Numbered from the stretch's first letter, positions 1 through 5,184 are shown. The stretch: 5,184 nucleotides of DNA from Acidobacteriaceae bacterium UBA1307 (GCA_002307235.1 DBTV01000027.1:54572-59755); one strand, 5' to 3'. The notes: generated from the letters alone by a model not told the origin. Numbers and translations are program-made.

Positions 1-1
1 C

Positions 2-361
2 GGCATGATCGTCATGGACGACACCTCGTGCATGGTCAATGTCGCCAAGTTCTTCCTGGAATTCTGCATGACTGAGTCCTGCGGCAAATGCATTCCCTGC
101 CGCGCCGGCACCGCACAGATGCACGCGATTCTGAACAAGATCTGCACCGGCACAGGCACTCTGGCAGACCTCGAACTGCTCGAGGAGCTCTGCGACACAG
201 TGAAAAACACCAGTCTCTGCGGACTCGGCCAGACCTCGCCCAACCCCGTGTTGAGCACCCTGCGCTACTTCCGCCACGAATACATCGAGCACATCGAACA
301 CAAGCGCTGTCCGGCCGGCGTCTGTTCCATGGTCGCTGCCGAACAGGAGGTAACCGCATGA
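2..361 (+). CDS. hoxF: HoxF, diaphorase flavoprotein subunit of bidirectional [NiFe] hydrogenase (C-terminal part)
   Basis: This is the C-terminal 119 residues of a NuoF/HoxF-family subunit; the reading frame is open to the left edge, so the FMN and NAD(P) binding domains lie outside the window. Numbering from the Met at position 5, the N3-type [4Fe-4S] motif ESCGKCIPCRAGT carries Cys26, Cys29 and Cys32. The fourth ligand, Cys72, sits in SLCGLGQTSPNPVLSTLRYF. Family knowledge: this subunit oxidises or reduces NAD(P)(H) at FMN and passes electrons through this cluster to HoxU in the cytoplasm. After the cluster domain the chain continues with an EYIEHIEHKRCPAGVC tail and stops about 11 residues later. 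The stop overlaps the hoxU start as ATGA. NuoF of complex I or the flavin subunit of an FeFe hydrogenase would look similar in this fragment. The downstream hoxU, hoxY and hoxH genes decide for HoxF. Confidence 0.93.
   Translation, partial: GMIVMDDTSCMVNVAKFFLEFCMTESCGKCIPCRAGTAQMHAILNKICTGTGTLADLELLEELCDTVKNTSLCGLGQTSPNPVLSTLRYFRHEYIEHIEHKRCPAGVCSMVAAEQEVTA
345..351 (+). promoter_or_regulatory. Ribosome binding site of hoxU
   Basis: AGGAGGT lies inside the last codons of hoxF, with 6 nt between it and the ATG at 358. It fixes that ATG as the hoxU start. An in-frame ATG at 88 would give a longer protein, but one whose N-terminus is only an out-of-frame reading of hoxF. Confidence 0.8.
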
Positions 362-1071
362 GCGAGACCGCGGAAGTCATCACCCTCATCATCGATGGGC
401 ACCCGATCAGCGCCAGCCGCGATCAAACCATCCTCGCCGTGGCCCGCGAAAACGAGATCCACATCCCGACGCTCTGCCATCTCGACGGCCTCGGCGACGT
501 CGGAGCCTGCCGCCTCTGTCTGGTCGAGATCAAGGGCTCAAACAGGCTCTTCACGGCCTGCGTGACCACCGTCGACGAAGGCATGGAGATCACCACCAAC
601 TCGCCGCGGTTGCAACGCTACCGCCACAATATTCTGGAGCTGCTCTTTGCCGAGCGCAACCACATCTGCGCGGTCTGCGTGGCCAATGGGCGCTGCGAGT
701 TGCAATCGCTCTCGCAAGAACTCGGCCTGACGCACGTGCGCCTTCCCTATCGCAACCCTGACCTGAAGGTGGACGCCTCGCACGAACGGTTTGTCGTCGA
801 TCACAACCGCTGCGTACTCTGCACGCGCTGCATCCGCGTCTGCGCGGAGATTGAGGGCGCGCACATCTGGGACCTCAAAGGTCGCGGAGAAAGCTGCACG
901 GTCATCACCGATCTGAACGAGGAATGGGGAAGCTCGGACTGCACCAGTTGCGGCAAATGCGTGCAGGTCTGCCCCACCGGAGCCTTGTTTGAAAAAAGCA
1001 AGATCGGCTTCGCACACCCAAAAAATCCTGACTTTCTGCCGTATCTGAACCTCATGCGGGAGGCGCAATGA
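358..1071 (+). CDS. hoxU: HoxU, Fe-S electron-transfer subunit of the hydrogenase diaphorase module
   Basis: A 237-residue protein resembling the N-terminal Fe-S region of NuoG. It forms the electron relay between HoxF and HoxY. Domains in order: a plant-type [2Fe-2S] ferredoxin domain with Cys40, Cys51, Cys54 and Cys68; a His-Cys3 [4Fe-4S] motif with His102, Cys104, Cys107 and Cys113 (NHICAVCVANGRCELQ); and a two-cluster ferredoxin domain with Cys152/155/158/162 (RCVLCTRCIRVC) and Cys195/198/201/205 (DCTSCGKCVQVCP). The length fits HoxU and is far too short for complex I NuoG, which has a large molybdopterin-oxidoreductase-like C-terminal domain. The start ATG at 358 overlaps the hoxF stop, and the stop TGA overlaps the hoxY ATG, so translation is probably coupled in both directions. 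An additional Cys180, between the two ferredoxin motifs, has no obvious ligand role. All expected cluster ligands are present, so the gene looks intact. Confidence 0.95.
   Translation: MSETAEVITLIIDGHPISASRDQTILAVARENEIHIPTLCHLDGLGDVGACRLCLVEIKGSNRLFTACVTTVDEGMEITTNSPRLQRYRHNILELLFAERNHICAVCVANGRCELQSLSQELGLTHVRLPYRNPDLKVDASHERFVVDHNRCVLCTRCIRVCAEIEGAHIWDLKGRGESCTVITDLNEEWGSSDCTSCGKCVQVCPTGALFEKSKIGFAHPKNPDFLPYLNLMREAQ
1058..1063 (+). promoter_or_regulatory. Ribosome binding site of hoxY
   Basis: GGGAGG lies within the 3' end of hoxU, only 4 nt before the ATG at 1068. The short spacing together with the ATGA overlap suggests that ribosomes finishing hoxU help to initiate hoxY. Confidence 0.6.
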
Positions 1072-1601
1072 GCAAGTTGAAACTGGCAACCGTATGGCTC
1101 GATGGCTGCTCGGGCTGCCACATGTCGTTTCTCGACATGGACGAGCGCCTGCTCGAACTGGCCGCCTTGGTCGATGTGGTCTATAGCCCCATCGTCGACG
1201 CCAAGGAGTTTCCCGATCAGGTCGACATCGCCCTGGTCGAAGGCGCCGTGGCCTCGGTCGACGACGAGAAGAAGATCAGGAAGATTCGCGCCCACACGAA
1301 GACCCTTGTCGCCATGGGCGATTGCGCCATCACCGGCAACGTGCCCTCGATGCGCAACCCTATCGGGCCGCAGGCCGTGCTCGAACGCGCCTACATCGAG
1401 AACGTCAGCGCGCAACCGCAGATTCCCTGCGTCGTGGTGCCCAAGCTGCTCAAGATCGTCCGACCCATTCACGAATTTGTGACCGTCGATGTCTTTCTGC
1501 CCGGCTGCCCACCCTCTGCTGACACCTTTTACGCAGCACTCACCGCACTGGTCACCGGCGGTCCTCTGGACATTCCGGCGCTGACACGTTTTGGAGCCTA
1601 G
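1068..1601 (+). CDS. hoxY: HoxY, small subunit of bidirectional [NiFe] hydrogenase
   Basis: A 177-residue cytoplasmic [NiFe]-hydrogenase small subunit. It holds the proximal [4Fe-4S] cluster that takes electrons to and from the Ni-Fe site of HoxH and hands them to HoxU. The four expected ligands are visible: Cys14 and Cys17 in LDGCSGCHMSF, Cys86 in MGDCAITGNVP, and Cys147 in LPGCPPS. There is no twin-arginine signal peptide and no C-terminal domain for medial and distal clusters. This is normal for group 3d enzymes, whose small subunit is short, and contrasts with membrane-bound uptake hydrogenases of more than 260 residues. No supernumerary cysteines flank the proximal cluster, so the six-Cys signature of O2-tolerant membrane-bound enzymes is absent. 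The start overlaps the hoxU stop (ATGA), and hoxH follows after 3 nt. Assignment is firm because of the complete ligand set and the gene order. Confidence 0.96.
   Translation: MSKLKLATVWLDGCSGCHMSFLDMDERLLELAALVDVVYSPIVDAKEFPDQVDIALVEGAVASVDDEKKIRKIRAHTKTLVAMGDCAITGNVPSMRNPIGPQAVLERAYIENVSAQPQIPCVVVPKLLKIVRPIHEFVTVDVFLPGCPPSADTFYAALTALVTGGPLDIPALTRFGA
1591..1596 (+). promoter_or_regulatory. Ribosome binding site of hoxH
   Basis: TTGGAG overlaps the last hoxY codons, with 8 nt before the ATG at 1605. This supports that start, which places the conserved TIDPVTRLEGHGK segment at the N-terminus as expected for HoxH. Confidence 0.55.
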
Positions 1602-1604
1602 GCC

Positions 1605-3032
1605 ATGAGTCAGACGATTACCATTGATCCCGTCACGCGGCTTGAGGGCCACGGAAAAATCACCATCCATCTCAACGAGCAGGGCGAAGTCGCCGACGCG
1701 CATTTTCATGTGACGCAGGTACGCGGCTTTGAGCGCTTCAGTGAAGGCAGGCCGTTCTACGAGATGCCCGCGCTGATGGCGCGCATCTGCGGCATCTGTC
1801 CGGTCAGCCACCTGATCGCCTCGGCCAAGGCCTGCGAATCCATCATGGCCGTGCAGATTCCGCATACCGCCGCGCAACTGCGGCGCATGCTCAACCTCGC
1901 CCAGATGGTGCAGTCGCACGCCCTCAGCTTTTTCTATCTCTCCTCGCCCGATCTGCTGCTGGGCATGGACACCGACGCGAAGACCCGCAACCTCTTCGGC
2001 GTGGTCGCGGCCAAACCTGAACTGGGTCGCGCCGGCGTCGCGCTACGCCGCTTCGGCCAACACATCATCGAGTTGCTCGGCGACAAACGCATTCATCCCG
2101 GCTGGGTCATTGCCGGCGGCGTCACCGAACCGCTGCTCGCCGCCAAGCGCGACGAGATCCTCTCCATGATTCCCGAGGCATTCGCGAACATCAAGCTCGC
2201 GCTCAAAGCCTACAAGGAGATCGCCGACCGCTTTCAGAATGAGATCGAGGTCTTCGCCAACTTCCCGTCGCTCTATCTAGGCCTGATCAACGAAGACGAG
2301 TCGGTCGAGTTCACCGACGGCGCGCTGCGGCTGATCGATGCCGAGGGCAAGATCGTCGAGGATGGCATCACCGCCGAGCACTTCCCGGAGGTGATCGGCG
2401 AGGCCGTCGAGCCCTACAGCTACACGAAGTTCGCCTACTACAAGCCGCTCGGCTACCCGGCGGGCAGCTACCGCGTAGGCCCGCTGGCACGGCTCAACAT
2501 CGCCCGATCCATGGGCACGCCGCTGGCCAACGCCGAACTGGCCGAGTTCAAAAAGCTGTCTCAGGGCCCCGTGCAGGGTTCGTTCTACTACCACTACGCG
2601 CGGCTCATCGACATGCTCTACGGCATCGAGAAGATTGAGCAGATTCTGGCCGACCCCACGATTCTCGACACGCATGTGCGCGCCCAGGCCGGCGTCAACC
2701 GGCTCGAAGGCACGGGGCAGGCCGAGGCTCCACGCGGCACGCTCCACCATCACTACAGGGTCGACGATGACGGCAAAATCACCTGGGCCAATCTGGTCAT
2801 CGCCACCGGACAGAACAACAACGCCATGAACCGGGGCGTGCTCACCGCGGCCAAAGCCTACATCAAGGATGGAAAATTCGCCGAGGGCGCGCTCAACCGC
2901 ATCGAGGCCGTGGTCCGCACCTTTGACCCCTGCCTGAGCTGCTCTACCCACGCCTTCGGCCAGATGCCGCTGGCCGTCACCCTGCTCGCCGCCGACGGCT
3001 CTGTCTCCGACCGTCTGGTGCGCGGCGCATAA
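1605..3032 (+). CDS. hoxH: HoxH, catalytic large subunit of bidirectional [NiFe] hydrogenase (precursor)
   Basis: A 475-residue large subunit that binds the Ni-Fe(CN)2CO centre and interconverts H2 with protons and electrons. The N-terminal signature DPVTRLEGHGK includes the conserved Glu14. The L1 motif ARICGICPVSH supplies Cys62 and Cys65, and the C-terminal motif DPCLSCSTH supplies Cys443 and Cys446, giving the four cysteine ligands of the metal site. The EAPRGTLHHHY segment near residue 375 contains the conserved arginine next to the active site. After His449 there is a 26-residue tail beginning AFGQMPL. By family precedent it is removed between His449 and Ala450 once nickel is inserted, so the gene encodes a precursor. 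The close match to PFYEMPALMARICGICPVSH and the adjacent hoxFUY genes place it in group 3d, rather than group 3b (sulfhydrogenase-like) or 3c (Mvh). The reading frame is uninterrupted and of normal length. Confidence 0.97.
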   Translation: MSQTITIDPVTRLEGHGKITIHLNEQGEVADAHFHVTQVRGFERFSEGRPFYEMPALMARICGICPVSHLIASAKACESIMAVQIPHTAAQLRRMLNLAQMVQSHALSFFYLSSPDLLLGMDTDAKTRNLFGVVAAKPELGRAGVALRRFGQHIIELLGDKRIHPGWVIAGGVTEPLLAAKRDEILSMIPEAFANIKLALKAYKEIADRFQNEIEVFANFPSLYLGLINEDESVEFTDGALRLIDAEGKIVEDGITAEHFPEVIGEAVEPYSYTKFAYYKPLGYPAGSYRVGPLARLNIARSMGTPLANAELAEFKKLSQGPVQGSFYYHYARLIDMLYGIEKIEQILADPTILDTHVRAQAGVNRLEGTGQAEAPRGTLHHHYRVDDDGKITWANLVIATGQNNNAMNRGVLTAAKAYIKDGKFAEGALNRIEAVVRTFDPCLSCSTHAFGQMPLAVTLLAADGSVSDRLVRGA

Positions 3033-3041
3033 GGCACGCCC

Positions 3042-3530
3042 ATGAGCGCCACGACCCGCTGTCTTGTTCTCGCCTGCGGCAACACGCTGCGCACCGACGA
3101 TGGCATCGGACCGTGGCTTGCCCACTGGATCGAAGAAAACTTCTCTGGCCGCGATGGCCTCAAGGTCATCGCGCAACCGCAATGGACGCCCGATCTCGCC
3201 GAAGATCTCGCCCTAGCAACGCAGGCGATTTTTCTCGACTGCGCGGTCGCTGGCGACAACACCCGCCCCGGCGAAATTCTTCTCTCCACCGTGTATCCCG
3301 CAGACATGCTCGCCGCGCCCGGCACGCATCATCTTGATGCGGCGGAGTTGCTCGCGCTGGCCGCGATGCTCTACGGCGCGCAGCCCGCGCACGCGCTGCA
3401 GTTGACCGTCGCAGCAGGCTCGCTCGCGCTCGGTGAAGGCTTCAGTCCCGCCGTCACCACCGTGCTGCCGGTGCTACGTCGGGTGCTCGGCAATCTTCTT
3501 GAAGAAAGCCTCACGCTCGCGGCCCGGTAA
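3042..3530 (+). CDS. hoxW: Hydrogenase maturation endopeptidase, HoxW-like (HybD/HycI family)
   Basis: A 162-residue nickel-checking protease, expected to cut the C-terminal peptide from the HoxH precursor so that the subunit can close and pair with HoxY. The family signature is ACGNTLRTDDGIGP. By alignment with E. coli HybD, the three Ni-sensing ligands (Glu16, Asp62, His93) correspond to Asp20, Asp66 in IFLDCAV, and His96 in GTHHLDAAELL; the first is Asp here rather than Glu. The C-terminal segment GEGFSPAVTTVLPVLRRVL matches the usual helix after the family's GLTP-like motif. The gene starts 9 nt after the hoxH stop, with only a weak AAGG at 3031-3034 as ribosome binding site, suggesting coupling to hoxH translation. 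It is the last gene of the + strand operon in this window. The name hoxW is given by position beside hoxH; the family assignment itself is secure. Confidence 0.92.
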   Translation: MSATTRCLVLACGNTLRTDDGIGPWLAHWIEENFSGRDGLKVIAQPQWTPDLAEDLALATQAIFLDCAVAGDNTRPGEILLSTVYPADMLAAPGTHHLDAAELLALAAMLYGAQPAHALQLTVAAGSLALGEGFSPAVTTVLPVLRRVLGNLLEESLTLAAR

Positions 3531-3542
3531 CCCGCACAACGC

Positions 3543-3575
3543 AAAAAGCGGTGACACCGAAAGGTGCCACCGCTT
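3543..3575 (-). terminator. Rho-independent terminator between convergent operons
   Basis: The hairpin has outer arms AAGCGGTG (3546-3553) and CACCGCTT (3568-3575), one A/C mismatch (3554/3567), inner arms CACC (3555-3558) and GGTG (3563-3566), and a four-base loop GAAA (3559-3562). Read on the - strand, the stem is followed directly by TTTTT (complement of 3543-3547), the classical intrinsic terminator form. It lies 31 nt past the stop of the minus-strand DHOD-like gene. On the + strand the hairpin begins 15 nt after the hoxW stop but is followed by CCTGCGTCC with no T-run, so termination of the hox transcript here would be weaker or Rho-assisted. This hairpin occupies most of the only intergenic gap in the window (3531-3606). 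Confidence 0.85.
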
Positions 3576-3606
3576 CCTGCGTCCAGGAAAAATCAATCCG
3601 TTCTGC

Positions 3607-4623
3607 TTAAAAGGCCGTTACCGTCTGACGCAGACTGTACGAGTTCAGCGTCCGAATGTAATTGCCCCGATCGAAGGGAGCGATGTCGGGTGCCGAACGG
3701 CGGCTCAAGCAGCCGCGCGCCTGGCCCAGCGACGCATACTCGTGCTTCTCCAACCAGTACCGCACATCGGCCAGGACGCGACCGATGTGGTCGATCCCGT
3801 GAATGTGCAGCGCTGAAACCATCATCGCTACGCTGCCGCCGGCCATCACGCTCTTCAGCACATCCTCGGCCGAATGCACACCGCCGGTAATGGCGATGTC
3901 GGCCTTGACGTTGCCGTAGAGAATCGCCGTCCAGTGCAACCGGGTCAGCAATTCGGCGGGCGTTGAAAAGTGCAACGTCGGCCGCACCTCCAGCGTTTCA
4001 ATGTCGAAGTCGGGCTGATAGAAACGGTTGAACAACACCAGTCCCTTTGCGCCGACCTCTTCAAGCCGCGCCGCCAAATGCGGCAGGCTTGAAAAATTCT
4101 GCGAGAGCTTGACGGCGACGGGAATCTTCACCGACGAGCAGACGCTTGAAACCAGCGCGACAAGCTGGTTTTCCATATGCTCGGACGTAAGACTCTTGTC
4201 GGTCGCCAGAGCATAAGTGTTCAATTCGATGGCGCTGGCACCGGCCTGCTCCATCTCCTTGGCAAAACGAACCCATCCACCCGGTGTGACCCCATTGAGG
4301 CTGGCCAGCACGGGAATCTTGACGGCTTCGCGAGCTTTGCGCAGATGCTCGAGATACACCTCGTGCGTCATGCGGTAGTTGTTGAGGTCGGGAAGGTAGT
4401 CAAGCGCTTCGGCAAACGATTCCGTTCCACGGGAAAGATCGTCGTCCAATTGATTGGCCTCGAGAGCGAGCTGCTCCTCAAACAACGAAGAGAGCACAAT
4501 CGCCGAAGCTCCGGCATCTTCCATGTGGCGAACGTTGTCGACCGCGTCCGAAAGTGGTGTCGAAGACACCACGATCGGACCAGCCAACTGTAAGCCGAGG
4601 TACGACATTGACATGTCGATCAT
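3607..4623 (-). CDS. Dihydroorotate dehydrogenase-like FMN flavoprotein (nifJ-associated)
   Basis: A 338-residue protein with the TIM-barrel pattern of the class 1 DHOD family. Visible parts are the N-terminal SYLGLQLAGPIVVSSTPLSD, the strand IPVAVKLSQNFSS with FMN-contacting Lys172, and the C-terminal phosphate-binding segment ITGGVHSAEDVLKSVMAGG (about 246-263). Where true DHODs carry an ELN-x-SCPN-type loop with the catalytic Cys (class 1) or Ser (class 2), this protein reads IELNTYALATD (132-142), with neither that Cys nor Pro-Asn. Pyrimidine synthesis activity is therefore doubtful, and the substrate is unknown. The tail after about residue 300 (ARGCLSRRSAPDIAPFDRGNY) extends beyond the barrel; its role is unknown. 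It follows nifJ after 30 nt, so co-transcription is very likely, and a redox link to PFOR is an inference from that. The start chosen is the ATG at 4623, directly behind a GGAGGTGA; an upstream ATG at 4650 would swallow that site. Confidence 0.88.
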   Translation of the reverse strand: MIDMSMSYLGLQLAGPIVVSSTPLSDAVDNVRHMEDAGASAIVLSSLFEEQLALEANQLDDDLSRGTESFAEALDYLPDLNNYRMTHEVYLEHLRKAREAVKIPVLASLNGVTPGGWVRFAKEMEQAGASAIELNTYALATDKSLTSEHMENQLVALVSSVCSSVKIPVAVKLSQNFSSLPHLAARLEEVGAKGLVLFNRFYQPDFDIETLEVRPTLHFSTPAELLTRLHWTAILYGNVKADIAITGGVHSAEDVLKSVMAGGSVAMMVSALHIHGIDHIGRVLADVRYWLEKHEYASLGQARGCLSRRSAPDIAPFDRGNYIRTLNSYSLRQTVTAF

Positions 4624-4628
4624 CAAAT

Positions 4629-4636
4629 TCACCTCC
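4629..4636 (-). promoter_or_regulatory. Strong ribosome binding site of the DHOD-like gene
   Basis: On the - strand GGAGGTGA, a near-perfect anti-16S match, lies 5 nt before the ATG at 4623. It is the main content of the 30-nt gap between nifJ and the DHOD-like gene. It selects the first of three closely spaced in-frame ATG codons (residues 1, 4 and 6 of the protein) as the start. Confidence 0.85.
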
Positions 4637-4653
4637 GGCCACGAAAGCAACAG

Positions 4654-5184
4654 TTACTTGGCAGCGCCAGCCAACTCTGCTTCCTGCGTCTCGTGCATCG
4701 CGGCCCGAGCCGAGTATACACGCCACTGACGTGCAACGTCTTCCTCTGCCTCGGCCAACAGCTTGGCTGCCAGCTCAGGATTGGAACGCGTCAACATCAG
4801 ATAACGGTTTTCGTTGTAGATGTAGTCCTTGAGCGGAATCGTTCCCTGCTTGGAATCAAGCTGGAAGGGATTCTTGCCCTGCTCGCGGAGATCCGGGTTG
4901 TAGCGAACCAGCGGCCAGTAACCGGACTGCACGGCCAGCTTCTGCTGATCAAGACCCTTGGTCAGGTTGAAGCCCTGCGCAATGCAGCTCGAGTAGGCGA
5001 TGATGATCGACGGACCCTCGAAGGCTTCCGCCTCCTGGAAGGCCTTGATCACATGCGCATCGTTGGCTCCGAGAGCGACCTGCGCCACGTAAATGCCACC
5101 GTAGCTGACCGCTTCCATCACCAGATCCTTGCGACCCATCGTCTTGCCGGCAGCGGCAAACTTCGCCACCGCGCCGCGCGGCGT
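4654..5184 (-). CDS. nifJ: Pyruvate:ferredoxin (flavodoxin) oxidoreductase, C-terminal fragment
   Basis: The last 176 residues of a single-chain, homodimeric-type PFOR; the remainder lies beyond the right edge. The enzyme oxidises pyruvate with CoA to acetyl-CoA and CO2 and reduces ferredoxin or flavodoxin, using thiamine diphosphate and three [4Fe-4S] clusters. Recognisable C-terminal blocks are AVAKFAAAGKTMGRKDL, YGGIYVAQVALGAND (end of the TPP domain), GPSIIIAYSSCIAQG, SGYWPLVRYNPDL and GKNPFQLDSK. Cys67 of the fragment, in AYSSCIAQG, matches the distant fourth ligand of the TPP-proximal cluster (Cys1071 of Desulfovibrio africanus PFOR, from memory). The residue before it is Ser instead of the more usual Pro. 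The final 25 or so residues are Ala/Glu-rich and look unconserved. The frame is open up to position 5184. A related 2-oxoacid oxidoreductase cannot be ruled out from the C-terminus alone, but the PFOR-type GKNPFQLDSK block argues for pyruvate. Confidence 0.93.
   Translation of the reverse strand, partial: TPRGAVAKFAAAGKTMGRKDLVMEAVSYGGIYVAQVALGANDAHVIKAFQEAEAFEGPSIIIAYSSCIAQGFNLTKGLDQQKLAVQSGYWPLVRYNPDLREQGKNPFQLDSKQGTIPLKDYIYNENRYLMLTRSNPELAAKLLAEAEEDVARQWRVYSARAAMHETQEAELAGAAK

Noticed and set aside
88..357. N-terminal extension of HoxU from an in-frame ATG at 88
   Set aside because: The extension overlaps the hoxF cluster domain in another frame and is Arg/His-rich nonsense. The ATG at 358 has a strong AGGAGGT and begins the ferredoxin domain normally.
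2..1071. NADH dehydrogenase complex I genes nuoF and nuoG
   Set aside because: HoxU is only 237 residues and lacks the large NuoG C-terminal domain, and the following genes are [NiFe]-hydrogenase small and large subunits plus their protease rather than other nuo genes.
801..1919. Long open frame on the - strand (372 codons) opposite hoxU, hoxY and hoxH
   Set aside because: It lies wholly antisense to three firmly identified hydrogenase genes, its translation resembles no family I know, and GC-rich codon use readily gives long antisense frames.
2277..3182. Open frame of 301 codons on the - strand opposite hoxH and hoxW
   Set aside because: It is the antisense shadow of HoxH and the start of HoxW. 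No recognisable domain is visible, and it crosses a real gene boundary.
3433..3890. Plus-strand open frames running from the end of hoxW across the terminator into the DHOD-like gene
   Set aside because: They span a clear hairpin terminator and are antisense to a conserved flavoprotein. There is no plausible ribosome binding site or domain.
3607..4623. Bona fide pyrD of pyrimidine synthesis
   Set aside because: The catalytic SCPN-type loop is missing and the neighbours are redox genes rather than pyr genes. Kept only as a DHOD-like protein.
4624..4650. Upstream ATG (4650) as start of the DHOD-like gene
   Set aside because: The extra nine residues would be encoded by the ribosome binding site region. 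The GGAGGTGA is placed correctly for the ATG at 4623, and the family begins near this point.
1..5184. CRISPR arrays, insertion sequences, tRNA genes or tandem repeats
   Set aside because: Reading through the window I saw no repeated spacer pattern, transposase-like protein, terminal inverted repeats or tRNA-like cloverleaf. The only clear palindrome is the terminator hairpin at 3543-3575.

Overview
The window holds the 3' part of a bidirectional, NAD(P)-linked [NiFe] hydrogenase (group 3d, Hox-type) operon on the + strand. Facing it on the - strand is the 3' part of a pyruvate:ferredoxin (flavodoxin) oxidoreductase operon. Almost every base is coding. The only real intergenic stretch is 3531-3606, where the two operons converge, and it carries a strong hairpin terminator.

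Layout. Positions 2-361 are the C-terminal end of hoxF, the diaphorase flavin/NAD subunit, with its start outside the window. Then come hoxU (358-1071), hoxY (1068-1601), hoxH (1605-3032) and a hydrogenase maturation protease, hoxW-like (3042-3530). The genes overlap by ATGA or are separated by at most 9 nt, so they almost certainly share one transcript and are translationally coupled. On the - strand, nifJ (PFOR) enters from the right edge and ends at 4654. After 30 nt containing a very strong Shine-Dalgarno sequence, a dihydroorotate-dehydrogenase-like flavoprotein gene runs from 4623 to 3607. A hairpin followed by TTTTT (minus-strand sense) then ends that transcript.

How they work together. 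HoxH carries the Ni-Fe site, HoxY the proximal [4Fe-4S] cluster, HoxU a chain of further Fe-S clusters, and HoxF the FMN/NAD(P) site. Electrons therefore pass between H2 and NAD(P)H. The HoxW-like protease removes the HoxH C-terminal peptide after nickel insertion. PFOR oxidises pyruvate to acetyl-CoA and reduces ferredoxin or flavodoxin. Together the two blocks look like a fermentative or anoxic redox module in which low-potential electrons from pyruvate and NAD(P)H can be balanced against H2. That coupling is inferred from gene order and is not shown by the sequence.

Organism. The DNA is moderately GC-rich, with G/C-rich third codon positions, tight operons and GGAGG-type ribosome binding sites, so it is bacterial. 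A Hox hydrogenase plus a single-chain NifJ followed by a DHOD-like gene suggests a facultative or anaerobic chemoheterotroph. Acidobacteriota is my best guess, but it is weakly supported; cyanobacteria share the same modules, and Chloroflexota or Deltaproteobacteria-like lineages are also possible. No mobile element, CRISPR array, tRNA or rRNA is visible. Nothing here looks like a wholly new system. The least explained item is the DHOD-like flavoprotein, which lacks the expected catalytic motif of true DHOD.
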